Shown here: positions 49,610 through 59,904 of the stretch, piece by piece
Layout of the letters: each line of letters starts with the position of its first letter
Numbering within the stretch: the stretch's first letter is position 1
Source of the DNA: Lachnospiraceae bacterium
GTDB taxonomy: Bacteria; Bacillota; Clostridia; Lachnospirales; Lachnospiraceae
Reading direction: 5' to 3'
NCBI GenBank assembly: GCA_022766245.1
Contig: JALEPL010000033.1
Location: 1 to 64,000, forward strand
DNA: 64,000 nucleotides
The notes under the pieces: model-generated
Database searches by the model: none
Seen by the model: the letters and a program-made list of their open reading frames with translations, nothing else
Told to the model about the DNA's origin: nothing
Position numbers and translations under genes: made by a program

Positions 49610-51325
49610 ATGTCAACAAAAGCGTATTACCCAATTAACGAGATTGGCTTTGGAAAAGTTGGTTTTTCCAAGACACGTTCCATCATCGAAGCTCCTTTCT
49701 ACGGCAATAACGTAGTTAAGGTTAACACCTTAAAAGAAGCTTATGAATTAGCAAAGAATTCACCGGGAACAGTCGTAACAGATATGCCGATTAAGGACGG
49801 CGAGACATTTGGTCTGGAGAAGGATGCAAAGGTTTTATTATTCAACGATGGTGCAGTAACCGGACGTTACGCAGCAGCTCGTCGTATCAAGGGTGAGCCT
49901 GGTGTGGATGATACAAAACTTGACAAGGTTGTTATGGATGCAATTTACGAGACCCGTTGGAAGACCATGTACCATGCAGAGTGCTTCATCGGACTTGATC
50001 CTGAGTTTATGGTGAAAGCTCACCTTCTGATTCCGGAAGGAGAGGAGAACATCCTTTACAACTGGATGTTGAACTTCCAGTATATGTCTGACGAGTACGT
50101 TAAGATGTATAAGAACTCTAAGCCTGTTGGAAATGGTAATGAGCCTGATATCTATATCTTCTCTGATCCTCAGTGGGTACCCGGCAACAGACCTGACGTT
50201 GATTACAGCTGCTTAAGTGATCCTTTGACTCTGTGCTACTTCGATACCAATGCAAACTGTGCAGCAATCCTTGGTATGAGATACTTTGGAGAGCATAAGA
50301 AGGGTACACTTACCATGGCTTGGGCTCTGGCTAACAGAAATGGTTATGCTTCCTGCCACGGTGGACAGAAAGAGTACACCCTAGAGGATGGTTCTAAGTT
50401 CGTTGCATCTGTATACGGATTGTCCGGATCAGGAAAGTCTACTTTGACACATGCAAAGCACGGCGGAAAGTATCCTGCAATCAAGGTTCTTCATGACGAT
50501 GCATTCATCATCAACACTGATACCTGTGCATCTATCGCTTTGGAGCCTACTTACTTTGATAAGACAGCAGATTACCCGACCGGATGCCCGGATAACGAGT
50601 ACTTACTGTCTGCTCAGAACTGCTCATGTACTATGGATAGCGAGGGCAAGATTCAGTTAGTAACTGAGGATATCAGAAATGGTAATGGACGTGCCCTCAA
50701 GTCTAAGCTCTGGTCTCCGAACCGTGTGGACAAGATTGATGCTCCGGTTAACGCAATCTTCTGGATCATGAAGGATCCTACCCTTCCACCGGTATTAAAG
50801 TTAAAGGGTGCTGCATTGGCTTCCGTTATGGGAGCTACTTTGGCTACCAAGACTTCTACCGCAGAGCGTGTAGCTGCAGGAACTGATTTAAATGCATTGA
50901 GAATCGTTCCTTACGCAAATCCTTTCCGTACCTATCCTTTGGTAAACGACTACGAGAAGTTCAAGAAGCTGGTTGAAGAAAAGAACGTAGCTTGCTACAT
51001 CGTAAATACCGGTGACTTCATGGGAACCAAGTGTAAGCCTGCGGATACCTTAGGTATCTTAGAGACTATCGTTGAAGGCAAAGCAAACTTCGAGAAGTGG
51101 GGACCGTTCGAGGATATCGAAATCATGTATGACTGGTCTGGAAAGACTGCTGACTTTAAGCCTGATTTAGCAGACAAGGAGTATGTAGAAGCCTTAAAGA
51201 ATGCTATGCAGAATCGTGTAAATGCAGTATCTGATTTCGCTGTTAAGAAAGATGGTTACGACAAGCTTCCGGATGAGGCATTGGCTGCATTACAGAAGCT
51301 GGTTGACGAGGTTTCTACCCTGTAA
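49610..51325 (+). CDS. pckA: Phosphoenolpyruvate carboxykinase (ATP-type)
   Basis: 571 residues. YGLSGSGKSTLTH is the kinase P-loop (usual GLSGTGKTTL), HDDAF the metal site, and NGNGRALKS and NAIFWIMKD(P) follow the ATP-PEPCK pattern. The sequence is divergent from the E. coli/Bacillus type and slightly longer, as in Clostridia. It interconverts oxaloacetate and PEP; in fermenters it often fixes CO2 from PEP. Codon choice is strongly biased (CTT/TTG, GGT, ACC, AAG), and with the TTGACA promoter this indicates high expression. Confidence 0.9.
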   Translation: MSTKAYYPINEIGFGKVGFSKTRSIIEAPFYGNNVVKVNTLKEAYELAKNSPGTVVTDMPIKDGETFGLEKDAKVLLFNDGAVTGRYAAARRIKGEPGVDDTKLDKVVMDAIYETRWKTMYHAECFIGLDPEFMVKAHLLIPEGEENILYNWMLNFQYMSDEYVKMYKNSKPVGNGNEPDIYIFSDPQWVPGNRPDVDYSCLSDPLTLCYFDTNANCAAILGMRYFGEHKKGTLTMAWALANRNGYASCHGGQKEYTLEDGSKFVASVYGLSGSGKSTLTHAKHGGKYPAIKVLHDDAFIINTDTCASIALEPTYFDKTADYPTGCPDNEYLLSAQNCSCTMDSEGKIQLVTEDIRNGNGRALKSKLWSPNRVDKIDAPVNAIFWIMKDPTLPPVLKLKGAALASVMGATLATKTSTAERVAAGTDLNALRIVPYANPFRTYPLVNDYEKFKKLVEEKNVACYIVNTGDFMGTKCKPADTLGILETIVEGKANFEKWGPFEDIEIMYDWSGKTADFKPDLADKEYVEALKNAMQNRVNAVSDFAVKKDGYDKLPDEALAALQKLVDEVSTL

Positions 51326-51355
51326 TCAAAACCAAAAACTAACAGGAATTATTGA

Positions 51356-51443
51356 TTGCAATGTTCCGCATAATATAGTATAATCATAATTAATTAAAAC
51401 AGGTCGGAGCGGAACCGCGAAGACATGAACAGTTACGTATAAT
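51356..51443 (+). promoter_or_regulatory. Promoter region of the 6S-like RNA
   Basis: Two candidate -10 elements: TATAAT at 51379-51384 (17 bp after TTGCAA at 51356-51361) and TATAAT at 51438-51443, which would start transcription near 51450, the predicted RNA 5' end, but lacks a good -35. Confidence 0.5.
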
Positions 51444-51450
51444 CTTTTGT

Positions 51451-51643
51451 ATCAGAAGAAGATGCCTGGGATGTGCGACACTCCTGCATTTTTGAACCTA
51501 CATTTACTTTAAAAGGGATTCCTATATCGGCAATTGGATGTCAGGCCTCCGTTAGCAGTGGAAGACAGAAGGTTGCGTGCGGTCACCCACCTAGCTGTGG
51601 CTAGGAGTCAAAATTGCAGGAAACGGCATTTTGGGTCTTCTAC
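51451..51643 (+). ncRNA. ssrS: Probable 6S RNA
   Basis: About 190 nt with a closing stem AGAAGATGCC (51456-51465) / GGCA...TCTTCT (51625-51642), a large open central bubble and the GGTTGCGTGCGGTCACCCACC block near the 3' side (split here: GGTTGCGTGCG, GTCACCCACC), which I associate with Clostridia 6S RNA. 6S RNA mimics an open promoter and binds sigma-A RNA polymerase in stationary phase. No coding frame is present. The assignment is from structure and recalled pattern; a covariance model would decide it. Confidence 0.7.
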
Positions 51644-51731
51644 GAAAGATAGCTCACGTAAGATTTTACGAAAGACGTATTATCACAAATGATGGCAAAG
51701 TACAAAAGATGAAATACTACAAAAGATAAGA

Positions 51732-51759
51732 AGAAGCTGCTGATGAGGCAGCTTCTTTT
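51732..51759 (+). terminator. Rho-independent terminator downstream of 6S-like RNA
   Basis: Stem AGAAGCTGC / GCAGCTTCT, 7-base loop, T-rich tail. Between the RNA and this hairpin (51641-51730) an ACGAAAGA-like octamer recurs four times. Confidence 0.8.
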
Positions 51760-51819
51760 CTTGATTTATAGGAAACATGAGAGAGAGTCGCAAGCGACTC
51801 CTTGTAATAGGAAAATCAG

Positions 51820-54057
51820 ATGGTATGGCAGACGGTGGAGAGTCTTATGAATGCGAAGGGTATATATAAAAGAATTGTAGTATGGATTGTGCCTGCCTTG
51901 ATACTGGTGGTGGGGATTCTTTTGCTGGGAAGATGTGGCAAACAACAGGAAGCAGCGGATACATATATATGGAAAGAGGAAATTCCAGACTGGCTTAAGT
52001 TTACCGGCTTTTCTGCAGAAGATATTGAAAGCCGAATTGGTGAATCAGGAAGAGTGTCCAGAAAAGATGTGGATACACTGGTAGCGATGCTTCACTTGTC
52101 AGACGAGATAGAAGTAAACGCTCAGGGGCGTTATCTGACCCGAGCAGAGTGGGTGGTATTATACCGAAAGTTTTTGGATTATTATGAAGCAAATCAGGTG
52201 CAGGAAAAAGATGTAATTTTGCTGGAGACAAATGAAGAAATATGGACAACGGCGGAGGGGGACTTTTATTGTGAAGAAGTGTCTTTTTTGGTAGAGCCTT
52301 TTTATGCATATACTGTTTTCTTCGAAGGAGATTATATTTTGGGTGTGGCAGGTAAAGTGGAATCAGAGACTGTACTTGAAAATGAATATATCGTGGAATG
52401 TGCCAATGAGAAACTCATTTTTATGTGTGATAATACAGAATATCAGGTAGAGGTGGACAGTGAGCAGACGATTTCCGGTGTGGTGGCAGACCTGGTTTTT
52501 TTAGATGGAAAAATCACCTGTATCCGGAAGAAGGAAGATCAGATTCAGGGAAAGCTTTTGGCGTTAACGGATACGTATGCGGAAATCAAGGGATATGGCC
52601 AGGTTCCCTGTAGTGAAAAAATGAAGTTTTACTCCACTTACGATGGAATCAGGGAGTCAAAAAAAGAAGAACTTCTTTTGGAGAATATGGAGATTACCTA
52701 TGTTGTGGCGGAAGGGGAAATCTGCGCATTTTTAATGAAGGAGGCAGCTGCTCTTGAAAATATCCGTGTGCTGATTTTAAATGGGGAAAGTCCTTATTAT
52801 GAGAATATTTATATCAACGGAGATGGGCCGGTTAAAATATCTATCGGTGATAATGTGAATCAGGTGGAGGGCGGTGCACTGGTCACGGCATCTGATTATC
52901 AGGAAAAATTGGCGGAAGATACGGTATTTTTAACTTCGGCGGATGGAAGTTTTCCTCTGTATCTGACGGATGCATCCGGTGCGCGGATCAGTAACGGATA
53001 TTGTGGGACTCTGGAGCTTCGTCATTATGAAGCAGGGTATACTGTAGTGAATGTGCTGCCTTTGGAGACATATATAAAAGGGGTGATTTCCAGCGAAATG
53101 CCTGCAACCTACGAACTGGAAGCGTTGAAATGCCAGGCAGTCTGTGCCAGAAGCTATGCTTATCGTCAGCTTTTGGAGAACCACTATCCGGAGCTTGGGG
53201 CACATGTGGATGACAGTACCAATTATCAGGTTTATAACAAGAGTGCACCTTCTCCTGTGACCGATCAGGCGGTGGATGAGACAGTGGGGCAAGTGCTTTG
53301 CTGGGGGGATCAGGTGATTGAAGCCTTTTATTATTCTACCTCCTATGGACATTCCGGCGATTATACAGCATGGAATCTGGATGCAGCGGAGTACCCATAT
53401 CTATCTGGTTATTGGCTGCGTCAGTCTGAGGGAACAGTAGATTTGTCCAATGAAACTGCATTTTCCGAGTATATCAGACAGCCAGATTCGGAATGCTATG
53501 AGTCAGACATTAAGTTTTTTCGCTGGACCGCCGATTTGAATTTCACAGAAAGAAAGGATGCATTGTGTACTCGTATCCGGGACAGAAAATCTTTGCAGCC
53601 GGAGATGATACACTATTACAAAAAGAGTGATGGGGAGGAAACAGATTCTTTGGAACACTTTGGAGAACTGATTGGAATCAGTATTGCAGGTAGAGACAGT
53701 AGTGGTGTTATAGAAAGACTTGATCTTTTGTTTGAGAAAGGAACCGTCTCCATTTCTTCTGAGTATAACATGCGTTACATTTTGGCAAGTGGATTGTCGC
53801 GGGTCATATGGCAGGATGGAAGCACAACGGATAGCGCTGGATTGATTCCCAGTTCCTATTTCACGATTGCAGAAAACGGAAACGGAAGCTATACATTATG
53901 TGGTGGTGGATATGGGCACGGATTGGGCATGAGTCAGAATGGTGCACAAAGGCTGGCACAAAACGGATGGAAGATGGAGGATATTCTGAAGAAATTCTAT
54001 CCGGATACCGGCATTTGTAATCTGTATTGTCTGGCTGATGAATTTGTAGTAGAATGA
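51820..54057 (+). CDS. SpoIID/LytB domain protein, membrane anchored
   Basis: 745 residues. N-terminal signal anchor (about 18-40), a 350-residue region without a recognised domain, then a SpoIID domain: VNVLPLETYIKGVISSEMP, LEALKCQAVCARSYAYRQL, ...DDSTNYQVYN, and VDETVGQVL; it ends GGGYGHGLGMSQNGAQRLAQNGWKMEDILKKFYP. SpoIID proteins cleave denuded glycan strands during engulfment; the long N-terminal part means this is a LytB-like relative, not canonical SpoIID (about 340 residues). The start at 51820 has a weak SD; ATG 51847 with GTGGAG is an alternative. Confidence 0.85.
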   Translation: MVWQTVESLMNAKGIYKRIVVWIVPALILVVGILLLGRCGKQQEAADTYIWKEEIPDWLKFTGFSAEDIESRIGESGRVSRKDVDTLVAMLHLSDEIEVNAQGRYLTRAEWVVLYRKFLDYYEANQVQEKDVILLETNEEIWTTAEGDFYCEEVSFLVEPFYAYTVFFEGDYILGVAGKVESETVLENEYIVECANEKLIFMCDNTEYQVEVDSEQTISGVVADLVFLDGKITCIRKKEDQIQGKLLALTDTYAEIKGYGQVPCSEKMKFYSTYDGIRESKKEELLLENMEITYVVAEGEICAFLMKEAAALENIRVLILNGESPYYENIYINGDGPVKISIGDNVNQVEGGALVTASDYQEKLAEDTVFLTSADGSFPLYLTDASGARISNGYCGTLELRHYEAGYTVVNVLPLETYIKGVISSEMPATYELEALKCQAVCARSYAYRQLLENHYPELGAHVDDSTNYQVYNKSAPSPVTDQAVDETVGQVLCWGDQVIEAFYYSTSYGHSGDYTAWNLDAAEYPYLSGYWLRQSEGTVDLSNETAFSEYIRQPDSECYESDIKFFRWTADLNFTERKDALCTRIRDRKSLQPEMIHYYKKSDGEETDSLEHFGELIGISIAGRDSSGVIERLDLLFEKGTVSISSEYNMRYILASGLSRVIWQDGSTTDSAGLIPSSYFTIAENGNGSYTLCGGGYGHGLGMSQNGAQRLAQNGWKMEDILKKFYPDTGICNLYCLADEFVVE

Positions 54058-54117
54058 GTGTGACTATAAAGGTAATGAATCGTTGCGAATGAGGGAAGAA
54101 AGCTACGGGAGGATTTT

Positions 54118-54966
54118 ATGATCTGGAAAATGATTGGCAATGTAAAGGCATTTATGGATAAATGCAAGCGTGACAATATTAATGCGTTTGCAGCCCAAAC
54201 GGCCTACTTTCTTATTTTGTCCGTGATTCCTTTTCTCATGGTATTCAGTGCCTTGCTTCAATACACGCCGGTGACGGAAGGAATGCTGCTTGATACGGTC
54301 AATCGTGTCATGCCTGAGTATATTGCGCCTTTTATGGTGTCTATCATCAATGAAGTGTATACCAGGTCGATTGGAATCGTGTCGGTGGCTATTATTGTGG
54401 CTGTCTGGTCATCGGCAAAGGGTGTCCAGTATCTGGTGAATGGGTTGAATGTAATCAACGATATCAATGAGACAAGAAACTGGTTTGTGCTGCGATTCTG
54501 GGCGGTGATTTATACCATTGTCTTCGTGATTGCCATTACGATTACGCTTGTTCTGGTGGTTTTTGGTGCTTCCCTACAGGAACTGATTTTGCGGTATCTG
54601 CCATTTTTAGGATCCGTAACAGAATTAATCCTGGGAACCGGAAGCCCACTGATGCTTTTGTTTCTGATCATATTTTTTACCGTTGTATTTTCTTTGTTGC
54701 CGAATCGCAAGATAAAGCTTCGATCCCAGATACCGGGCGCAGTTTTGTGTGCGTTATTGTGGTATTTGCTTTCTTTTGGAATATCCATATATATCAATTA
54801 TTTTAATGGCTTTTCCATGTACGGAAGTCTTACCACGATTGTATTGATTATGCTGTGGCTGTATTTTTGTATGTATACCATGATGATGTGTGCGGAGTTC
54901 AATATTGTTTTCAACGAACATATAGAGCGGATTATGTATCGGAAAAAGCATAAAAAAAGCACTTGA
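54118..54966 (+). CDS. YihY/BrkB family inner-membrane protein
   Basis: 282 residues with six spans. NAFAAQTAYFLILSVIPFLMVF and AVWSSAKGVQYLVNGLNVIN are YihY/BrkB signatures, and the last spans end with YGSLTTIVLIMLWLYFCMYTMMMCAEFN. The family was first called ribonuclease BN by mistake; its true role is unclear, possibly in transport. GGAGG precedes the ATG. Confidence 0.92.
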   Translation: MIWKMIGNVKAFMDKCKRDNINAFAAQTAYFLILSVIPFLMVFSALLQYTPVTEGMLLDTVNRVMPEYIAPFMVSIINEVYTRSIGIVSVAIIVAVWSSAKGVQYLVNGLNVINDINETRNWFVLRFWAVIYTIVFVIAITITLVLVVFGASLQELILRYLPFLGSVTELILGTGSPLMLLFLIIFFTVVFSLLPNRKIKLRSQIPGAVLCALLWYLLSFGISIYINYFNGFSMYGSLTTIVLIMLWLYFCMYTMMMCAEFNIVFNEHIERIMYRKKHKKST

Positions 54967-55009
54967 TTTTTCTTGCCATTTGGCAATTCATGTGATAAGA
55001 TTACCATTG

Positions 55010-55275
55010 GCTATAAGAAAATGCTTAGATGGTGAGCAGTAGGCGGATATGCTTTTTTCAGAGAGAGAGAATCGTTGGCTGAAAGTTCTCTTAAGGTAAG
55101 GTGTCAGCTGAATTTCACACCGGAGCAGCGCAGGGGAAGATAGAAAAGTAAGTAGTCTGCGACGTTCATACACGTTACGTATTTGAGAGTCTGTTAAAAT
55201 GACAGGAATCAGGGTGGTACCGCGGAGTATATTCGTCCCTAGGAAGGGATGAGTATCCTCTGCGTTTTTTCTTTT
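55010..55275 (+). promoter_or_regulatory. T-box riboswitch (Phe) before pheST
   Basis: The leader has a stem I with AG-bulge-like GAGAGAGAATC...GGCTGAAAGTTCTC, a candidate specifier TTC (55114-55116, in GAATTTCACACC), the T-box AGGGTGGTACCGCG (55211-55224), and a terminator GCGGAGTATATTCGTCCCT / AGGGATGAGTATCCTCTGC (G-T pairs) with T run (55223-55272). Uncharged tRNA-Phe would favour the antiterminator and expression of pheS-pheT. Confidence 0.92.
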
Positions 55276-55321
55276 TATGCACACGAGGCGGAAAGGAAAT
55301 ATATATAAAGGAGATAGAACT

Positions 55322-56344
55322 ATGAAAGAGAAATTGCAAAGCATCAGAGAACAGGCAATCGCTGATATTGAAAATTCTGCTAATCTGGAAACGTTGAATG
55401 AAGTACGTATGTCTATTCTTGGGAAGAAAGGTGAACTTTCAGCGGTATTAAAGGGTATGAAGGATGTGGCACCGGAGGATCGTCCCAAGGTGGGTCAGTG
55501 GGTGAATGAAACCAAGGAAGCCATTGAATCGGCTTTAGACGAGAAGAAGAAAATGTTGGAGGAGGAAAAGCTGCGACTTCGCTATGAGAGCGAGAAAATA
55601 GATGTAACCATGCCGGCGGAGCAGCGTGCGCATGGAAATCTGCATCCCATTACGCAGGTGCGCAATCAATTGACGGATATTTTTGGATCTATGGGATTTG
55701 AGGTATATGAGGGGGCTGAGATTGAGACAGATTACTATAACTTTACGGCATTGAACACGCCGCAGGATCATCCGGCAAGAGATATGCAGGATACCTTTTA
55801 TTTGTCACCGGAGTTTTTGCTGAGAACACAGACATCTGCAGGACAGATTCATGTAATGGAAGCAAAGAAGCCTCCGATTAAGGTGATTTCACCTGGAAAG
55901 GTATTCCGTTCCGACGATGATGCTACCCATTCTCCGATGTTTACACAGATGGAGGGACTAGTGGTAGATGAAGGAATTACATTGTGTGACTTAAAAGGAA
56001 TGCTGGATGAATTCGTTCAGGAAATCTTTGGAAAAGGAACTACAACACGTTTGAGACCTTCTTACTTCCCGTTTACAGAGCCTTCGGTAGAAGTGGATGT
56101 GAGCTGTTTCCAGTGCGGTGGAAAGGGCTGTAAGCTGTGTAAGGGTACCGGATGGATTGAGGTGCTGGGTGCCGGAATGGTGAATAAGAAAGTATTGGAA
56201 GGATGCAACATCGATACGGATGTGTACAGCGGATTTGCTTTTGGTATCGGCGTGGAGCGTATTGCCATGTTAAAATACGGCATCAACAACATTAAGTTAT
56301 TGTTTGAATCAGATCTGCGTGTGTTAAAGCAGATTGATGACTAA
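55322..56344 (+). CDS. pheS: Phenylalanyl-tRNA synthetase alpha subunit
   Basis: 340 residues. The N-terminal coiled coil leads to class II motif 2 ([28 protein letters not shown]) and motif 3 ([16 protein letters not shown]). The catalytic core charges tRNA-Phe with Phe. Contains a C-x2-C-x2-C-x2-C insert ([15 protein letters not shown]), common in Firmicutes PheS. Controlled by the upstream T-box; pheT follows 23 bp downstream. Confidence 0.97.
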   Translation: MKEKLQSIREQAIADIENSANLETLNEVRMSILGKKGELSAVLKGMKDVAPEDRPKVGQWVNETKEAIESALDEKKKMLEEEKLRLRYESEKIDVTMPAEQRAHGNLHPITQVRNQLTDIFGSMGFEVYEGAEIETDYYNFTALNTPQDHPARDMQDTFYLSPEFLLRTQTSAGQIHVMEAKKPPIKVISPGKVFRSDDDATHSPMFTQMEGLVVDEGITLCDLKGMLDEFVQEIFGKGTTTRLRPSYFPFTEPSVEVDVSCFQCGGKGCKLCKGTGWIEVLGAGMVNKKVLEGCNIDTDVYSGFAFGIGVERIAMLKYGINNIKLLFESDLRVLKQIDD

Positions 56345-56367
56345 TAGATAGAAGAAGGAGGCTTATC

Positions 56368-58788
56368 ATGTTAGCACCGTTAAGTTGGTTAAAGGAATAT
56401 GTAGATATTGATGTTACTCCGAAGGAATTGGAAGAAAAGCTTTTTTCCTGCGGATTTGAAGTAGAGGAATTGATTGAAGTTGGCAAAGATGTCAGTAATG
56501 TGGTGGTAGGACAGGTGGAGTCCTGCGAGCCGATTCCAGAGACCCATCTGAATGTTTGCCAGGTTAATGCCGGAGAACACGGTACGTTCCAAATCTGCTG
56601 TGGAGCAGATAATGTCAGGGCCGGAGGTAAGTTCCCGTTGGCTTTGATTGGAGCTACTGTATATGCTACGGCAAAGGATCATGTGACTATTGAGGGAGTC
56701 ATGAAGATTAAAAAGGGCAAGCTGAGAGGATATGAGTCTTTCGGTATGCTCTGTTCCGGCACGGAACTTGGATTGAGTGAAGATCTCTATCCGGGCGCAG
56801 GATACAACGGACTTCTGGTTCTGCCGGAGGATGCACCGGTGGGCGCAGATGTAAAGCCTATTTTGGGAATGGATGACTGGATTTTTGATATTGCAATTAC
56901 AGCAAATCGTCCGGATTGTCAGAGTATTTATGGAATAGCCAGAGAAGTGGCCGCTGTGTTAGGCAAGGAGTGTCGGGAGCCGGCACTGGATTATACCGAG
57001 ACGGATGTGGAAAGAATACCATTTTCTGTCTGCGTAGATGCACCGGATATCTGCCCGCGATATATTGCACATTATGTGTATGATGTCGAAATCAAAGAGT
57101 CGCCGGCATGGATGAAGCGCAGACTGGCTTTGGTGGGATGTTCTTCTATCTCCAATGTGGTAGATATTACGAACTACGTGTTAAAGGAACTGGGTCAGCC
57201 TATGCATGCCTTTGACAATAATTATCTGGAGCAGGATCGGATTCAGGTGAGACGGGCAAATAATGGGGAGAAGATTGTGACTTTAGATGAGAAAGAGTTT
57301 ACCCTGAATGAATCCAATCTGGTGATTTGCGATGGAGTAAAACCAGTTGCTTTAGCAGGTATTATGGGTGGTCTGAATTCTGAAATCAAAGACGATACCA
57401 CGGAGGTCATGTTTGAGTCTGCCAAATTTGCGCGAGATAATATCCGTAAGAGCTCCCGCGCATTAGGACAGGCTTCTGATTCCAGTGCCCGTTATGCGAA
57501 GGGTGTGGACGAGTACACCACAGTGATGGCCATGAAACGTGCGCTGCATTTGATTGAGGAACTGGGTTGCGGTAAAGTATCTAAGACTCATGTGGATATC
57601 AATACGGGAAATTCCATCGAGCCTCATGAAATGAAGGTAAGTGTCAGCCGTGTGAATGGTGTGCTGGGTATTACCGTTCCTACAGAGGAGATGACTCGGA
57701 TTCTGACTGCACTGCAGTTTGCACCGGTGATTGATGGGGATGAGCTGACCATCCGGATTCCGGCATACCGTGAAGATATGGAGTCCTATCCGGATGTGGC
57801 AGAGGAAGTAATCCGTATGTATGGGTATGACCATGTGATTCCGACCTTTATGCCATCAGCAAAGGTTACTATGGGAGGACTGAATTTAAGACAGAAGAGT
57901 GAACTGAAAATCAAACGAGCGCTTTGTGGCGCAGGTGCGTATGAGGCAATTCATTATTCTTTCTTCTCACCATCTGATTTGGATTTGCTGCGTTTACCTG
58001 AAGACGCAAAAGAACGTCATGCAATCCAGCTCATGAATCCTATTAATGTGGATCTGTCACTGATGCGTACCACTTTGGCATCAGAGATGATTTATGCCAT
58101 CGGACGAAATCAGAAGAAGGGGAATTTGGAGGGACGTCTCTTTGAACTGGGAAATATTTTTATCCCTAAGGATTTGCCCCTTACAGAGTATCCGGACGAG
58201 AGAGAGACGTTATGCGTCGGTGTGTTTGGTGAAAAAGAGAGCTTTTTCACTTTGAAGGGATTAGCTGAGACAGTGGCAGACACGCTTGATGTAACCTTTA
58301 CCTATGAACCTGTCACAAAAACATTTCTGCATCCTTACCAGACTGCTGCTGTATTCTGTGAAGGATTGGAAGTGGGATATTTGGGTAAACTGAGTTATGA
58401 GATTCAGGACGAATTGGATATGCGTATGCCTGCTTACATCATGGAACTGGATCTTCGAGTATTGTCTCAGTGGTATGGCAAGGAGCAGGTCTTCCAGCCA
58501 TTACCGAAATATGAGGAAGAAAAGCGTGATTTTGCCTTTGTGGTGGATAAGAATATTACCTGTGCCCAGATTGAGAATGGTATACGGGAAGCCTGCAGCT
58601 ATGTGACAAATGTGCATCTGTTTGATGTTTACGAGGGAAAACAGTTGGCTGAAAACAAAAAGAGTATGGCATTTTCCGTAGTGTTTACCCCCCGTGAAGA
58701 GGAGTTTACCAATGAGTTGGTGGAAGGCTTTGTGGCAAAGATTTTAAAGAATCTGGACAAAAAACTGGGCGTGACCTTACGTGCATAG
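56368..58788 (+). CDS. pheT: Phenylalanyl-tRNA synthetase beta subunit
   Basis: 806 residues, normal length. N-terminal MLAPLSWLKEYVDID, tRNA-binding EMAP-like domain (VVGQVESCEPIPETHLNVCQV), B3/B4 editing domain (FDIAITANRPDCQSIYGIAREVAA), B5 domain and the anticodon-binding FDX-ACB C-terminus (PLPKYEEEKRDFAFVVDKNITCAQI). It forms the alpha2beta2 PheRS with pheS and carries Tyr-editing activity. Confidence 0.97.
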   Translation: MLAPLSWLKEYVDIDVTPKELEEKLFSCGFEVEELIEVGKDVSNVVVGQVESCEPIPETHLNVCQVNAGEHGTFQICCGADNVRAGGKFPLALIGATVYATAKDHVTIEGVMKIKKGKLRGYESFGMLCSGTELGLSEDLYPGAGYNGLLVLPEDAPVGADVKPILGMDDWIFDIAITANRPDCQSIYGIAREVAAVLGKECREPALDYTETDVERIPFSVCVDAPDICPRYIAHYVYDVEIKESPAWMKRRLALVGCSSISNVVDITNYVLKELGQPMHAFDNNYLEQDRIQVRRANNGEKIVTLDEKEFTLNESNLVICDGVKPVALAGIMGGLNSEIKDDTTEVMFESAKFARDNIRKSSRALGQASDSSARYAKGVDEYTTVMAMKRALHLIEELGCGKVSKTHVDINTGNSIEPHEMKVSVSRVNGVLGITVPTEEMTRILTALQFAPVIDGDELTIRIPAYREDMESYPDVAEEVIRMYGYDHVIPTFMPSAKVTMGGLNLRQKSELKIKRALCGAGAYEAIHYSFFSPSDLDLLRLPEDAKERHAIQLMNPINVDLSLMRTTLASEMIYAIGRNQKKGNLEGRLFELGNIFIPKDLPLTEYPDERETLCVGVFGEKESFFTLKGLAETVADTLDVTFTYEPVTKTFLHPYQTAAVFCEGLEVGYLGKLSYEIQDELDMRMPAYIMELDLRVLSQWYGKEQVFQPLPKYEEEKRDFAFVVDKNITCAQIENGIREACSYVTNVHLFDVYEGKQLAENKKSMAFSVVFTPREEEFTNELVEGFVAKILKNLDKKLGVTLRA

Positions 58789-58806
58789 AAGAAGTAGGAC
58801 AAGTTT

Positions 58807-59832
58807 ATGGATGTAAAAGATTTTGATTATGAATTACCGGAGGAGCTGATTGCACAGGATCCTTTGGAGGACCGCTCCTCCTCCCGGCTTATGGTTTTGA
58901 ATCGGGAAACTGGAGCGGTGCAGCATAAAATTTTTAAAGATGTCATCGATTATTTGAATCCCGGTGACTGTCTGGTTATCAATAATACCAAAGTGATTCC
59001 TGCCCGATTATTTGGCGTGAAGGAAGGCACAGAAGCTAAAATTGAGATATTACTTCTGAAACGTCACAGTGATGATGTGTGGGAGACACTGGTGAAACCA
59101 GGGAAAAAGTGTAAAATCGGGACTAGAATTTCTTTCGGAGAAGGACTTTTGGTGGGAGAAGTGGTTGATGTGGTGGAGGAAGGAAACCGCATGATCCGTT
59201 TCAATTATGAGGGGATTTTTGAAGAGGTTTTAGATCAATTGGGACAGATGCCTCTTCCGCCTTACATTACCCATCAGTTGAAGGATAAGAACCGTTATCA
59301 GACAGTTTATGCCAAATATGATGGCTCTGCGGCGGCACCTACAGCAGGTCTTCATTTTACACCGGAATTGCTGGAGCAAATTCGGGGAAAGGGTGTAGAA
59401 ATCGCGGAAGTTACGTTACATGTTGGTTTAGGAACGTTTCGACCGGTGAAGGTGGATACCATCGAGGAACATCATATGCATTCGGAATTCTATCGGATCG
59501 AGCAGGCGGAAGCGGATAAAATCAATCGTGCGAAGAAAAGTGGACATCGAATCATTGCAGTGGGAACCACAAGTACCCGTACTCTGGAATCAGCTGCGGA
59601 GCCGGATGGTTGTCTGACTGAAAAAAGTGGATGGACTGATATTTTTATCTATCCGGGTTATAAGTTCAAGGTAATTGATGGCTTAATCACGAATTTTCAT
59701 TTGCCACAGTCTACGCTTGTGATGCTTGTTTCTGCACTGGCTGGAAGAGAGCATGTACTGAATGCATATCGTCAGGCGGTGGAAGAGCGTTATCGATTCT
59801 TTAGTTTTGGAGATGCAATGCTGATTTTTTAG
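58807..59832 (+). CDS. queA: S-adenosylmethionine:tRNA ribosyltransferase-isomerase
   Basis: 341 residues. [24 protein letters not shown] opens the protein as usual; GAALHVGLGT-like [12 protein letters not shown] ([12 protein letters not shown]), [12 protein letters not shown] and the C-terminal FLFGDAMLI-like [10 protein letters not shown] complete the family signature. It makes epoxyqueuosine in tRNA from preQ1 using SAM. No other queuosine gene is in the window. Starts 18 bp after pheT. Confidence 0.96.
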   Translation: MDVKDFDYELPEELIAQDPLEDRSSSRLMVLNRETGAVQHKIFKDVIDYLNPGDCLVINNTKVIPARLFGVKEGTEAKIEILLLKRHSDDVWETLVKPGKKCKIGTRISFGEGLLVGEVVDVVEEGNRMIRFNYEGIFEEVLDQLGQMPLPPYITHQLKDKNRYQTVYAKYDGSAAAPTAGLHFTPELLEQIRGKGVEIAEVTLHVGLGTFRPVKVDTIEEHHMHSEFYRIEQAEADKINRAKKSGHRIIAVGTTSTRTLESAAEPDGCLTEKSGWTDIFIYPGYKFKVIDGLITNFHLPQSTLVMLVSALAGREHVLNAYRQAVEERYRFFSFGDAMLIF

Positions 59833-59904
59833 AAACAAGGTTGTAAAACTCGAAAAAGTATTATAGAATAGAACAAATAGAGTATTCAGTGTAAGGAGAA
59901 AACC

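Noticed and set aside
46819..51325. Citrate synthase and PEPCK as a co-transcribed carbon operon
   Set aside because: They lie on opposite strands with deoC-cdd and a separate TTGACA promoter between.
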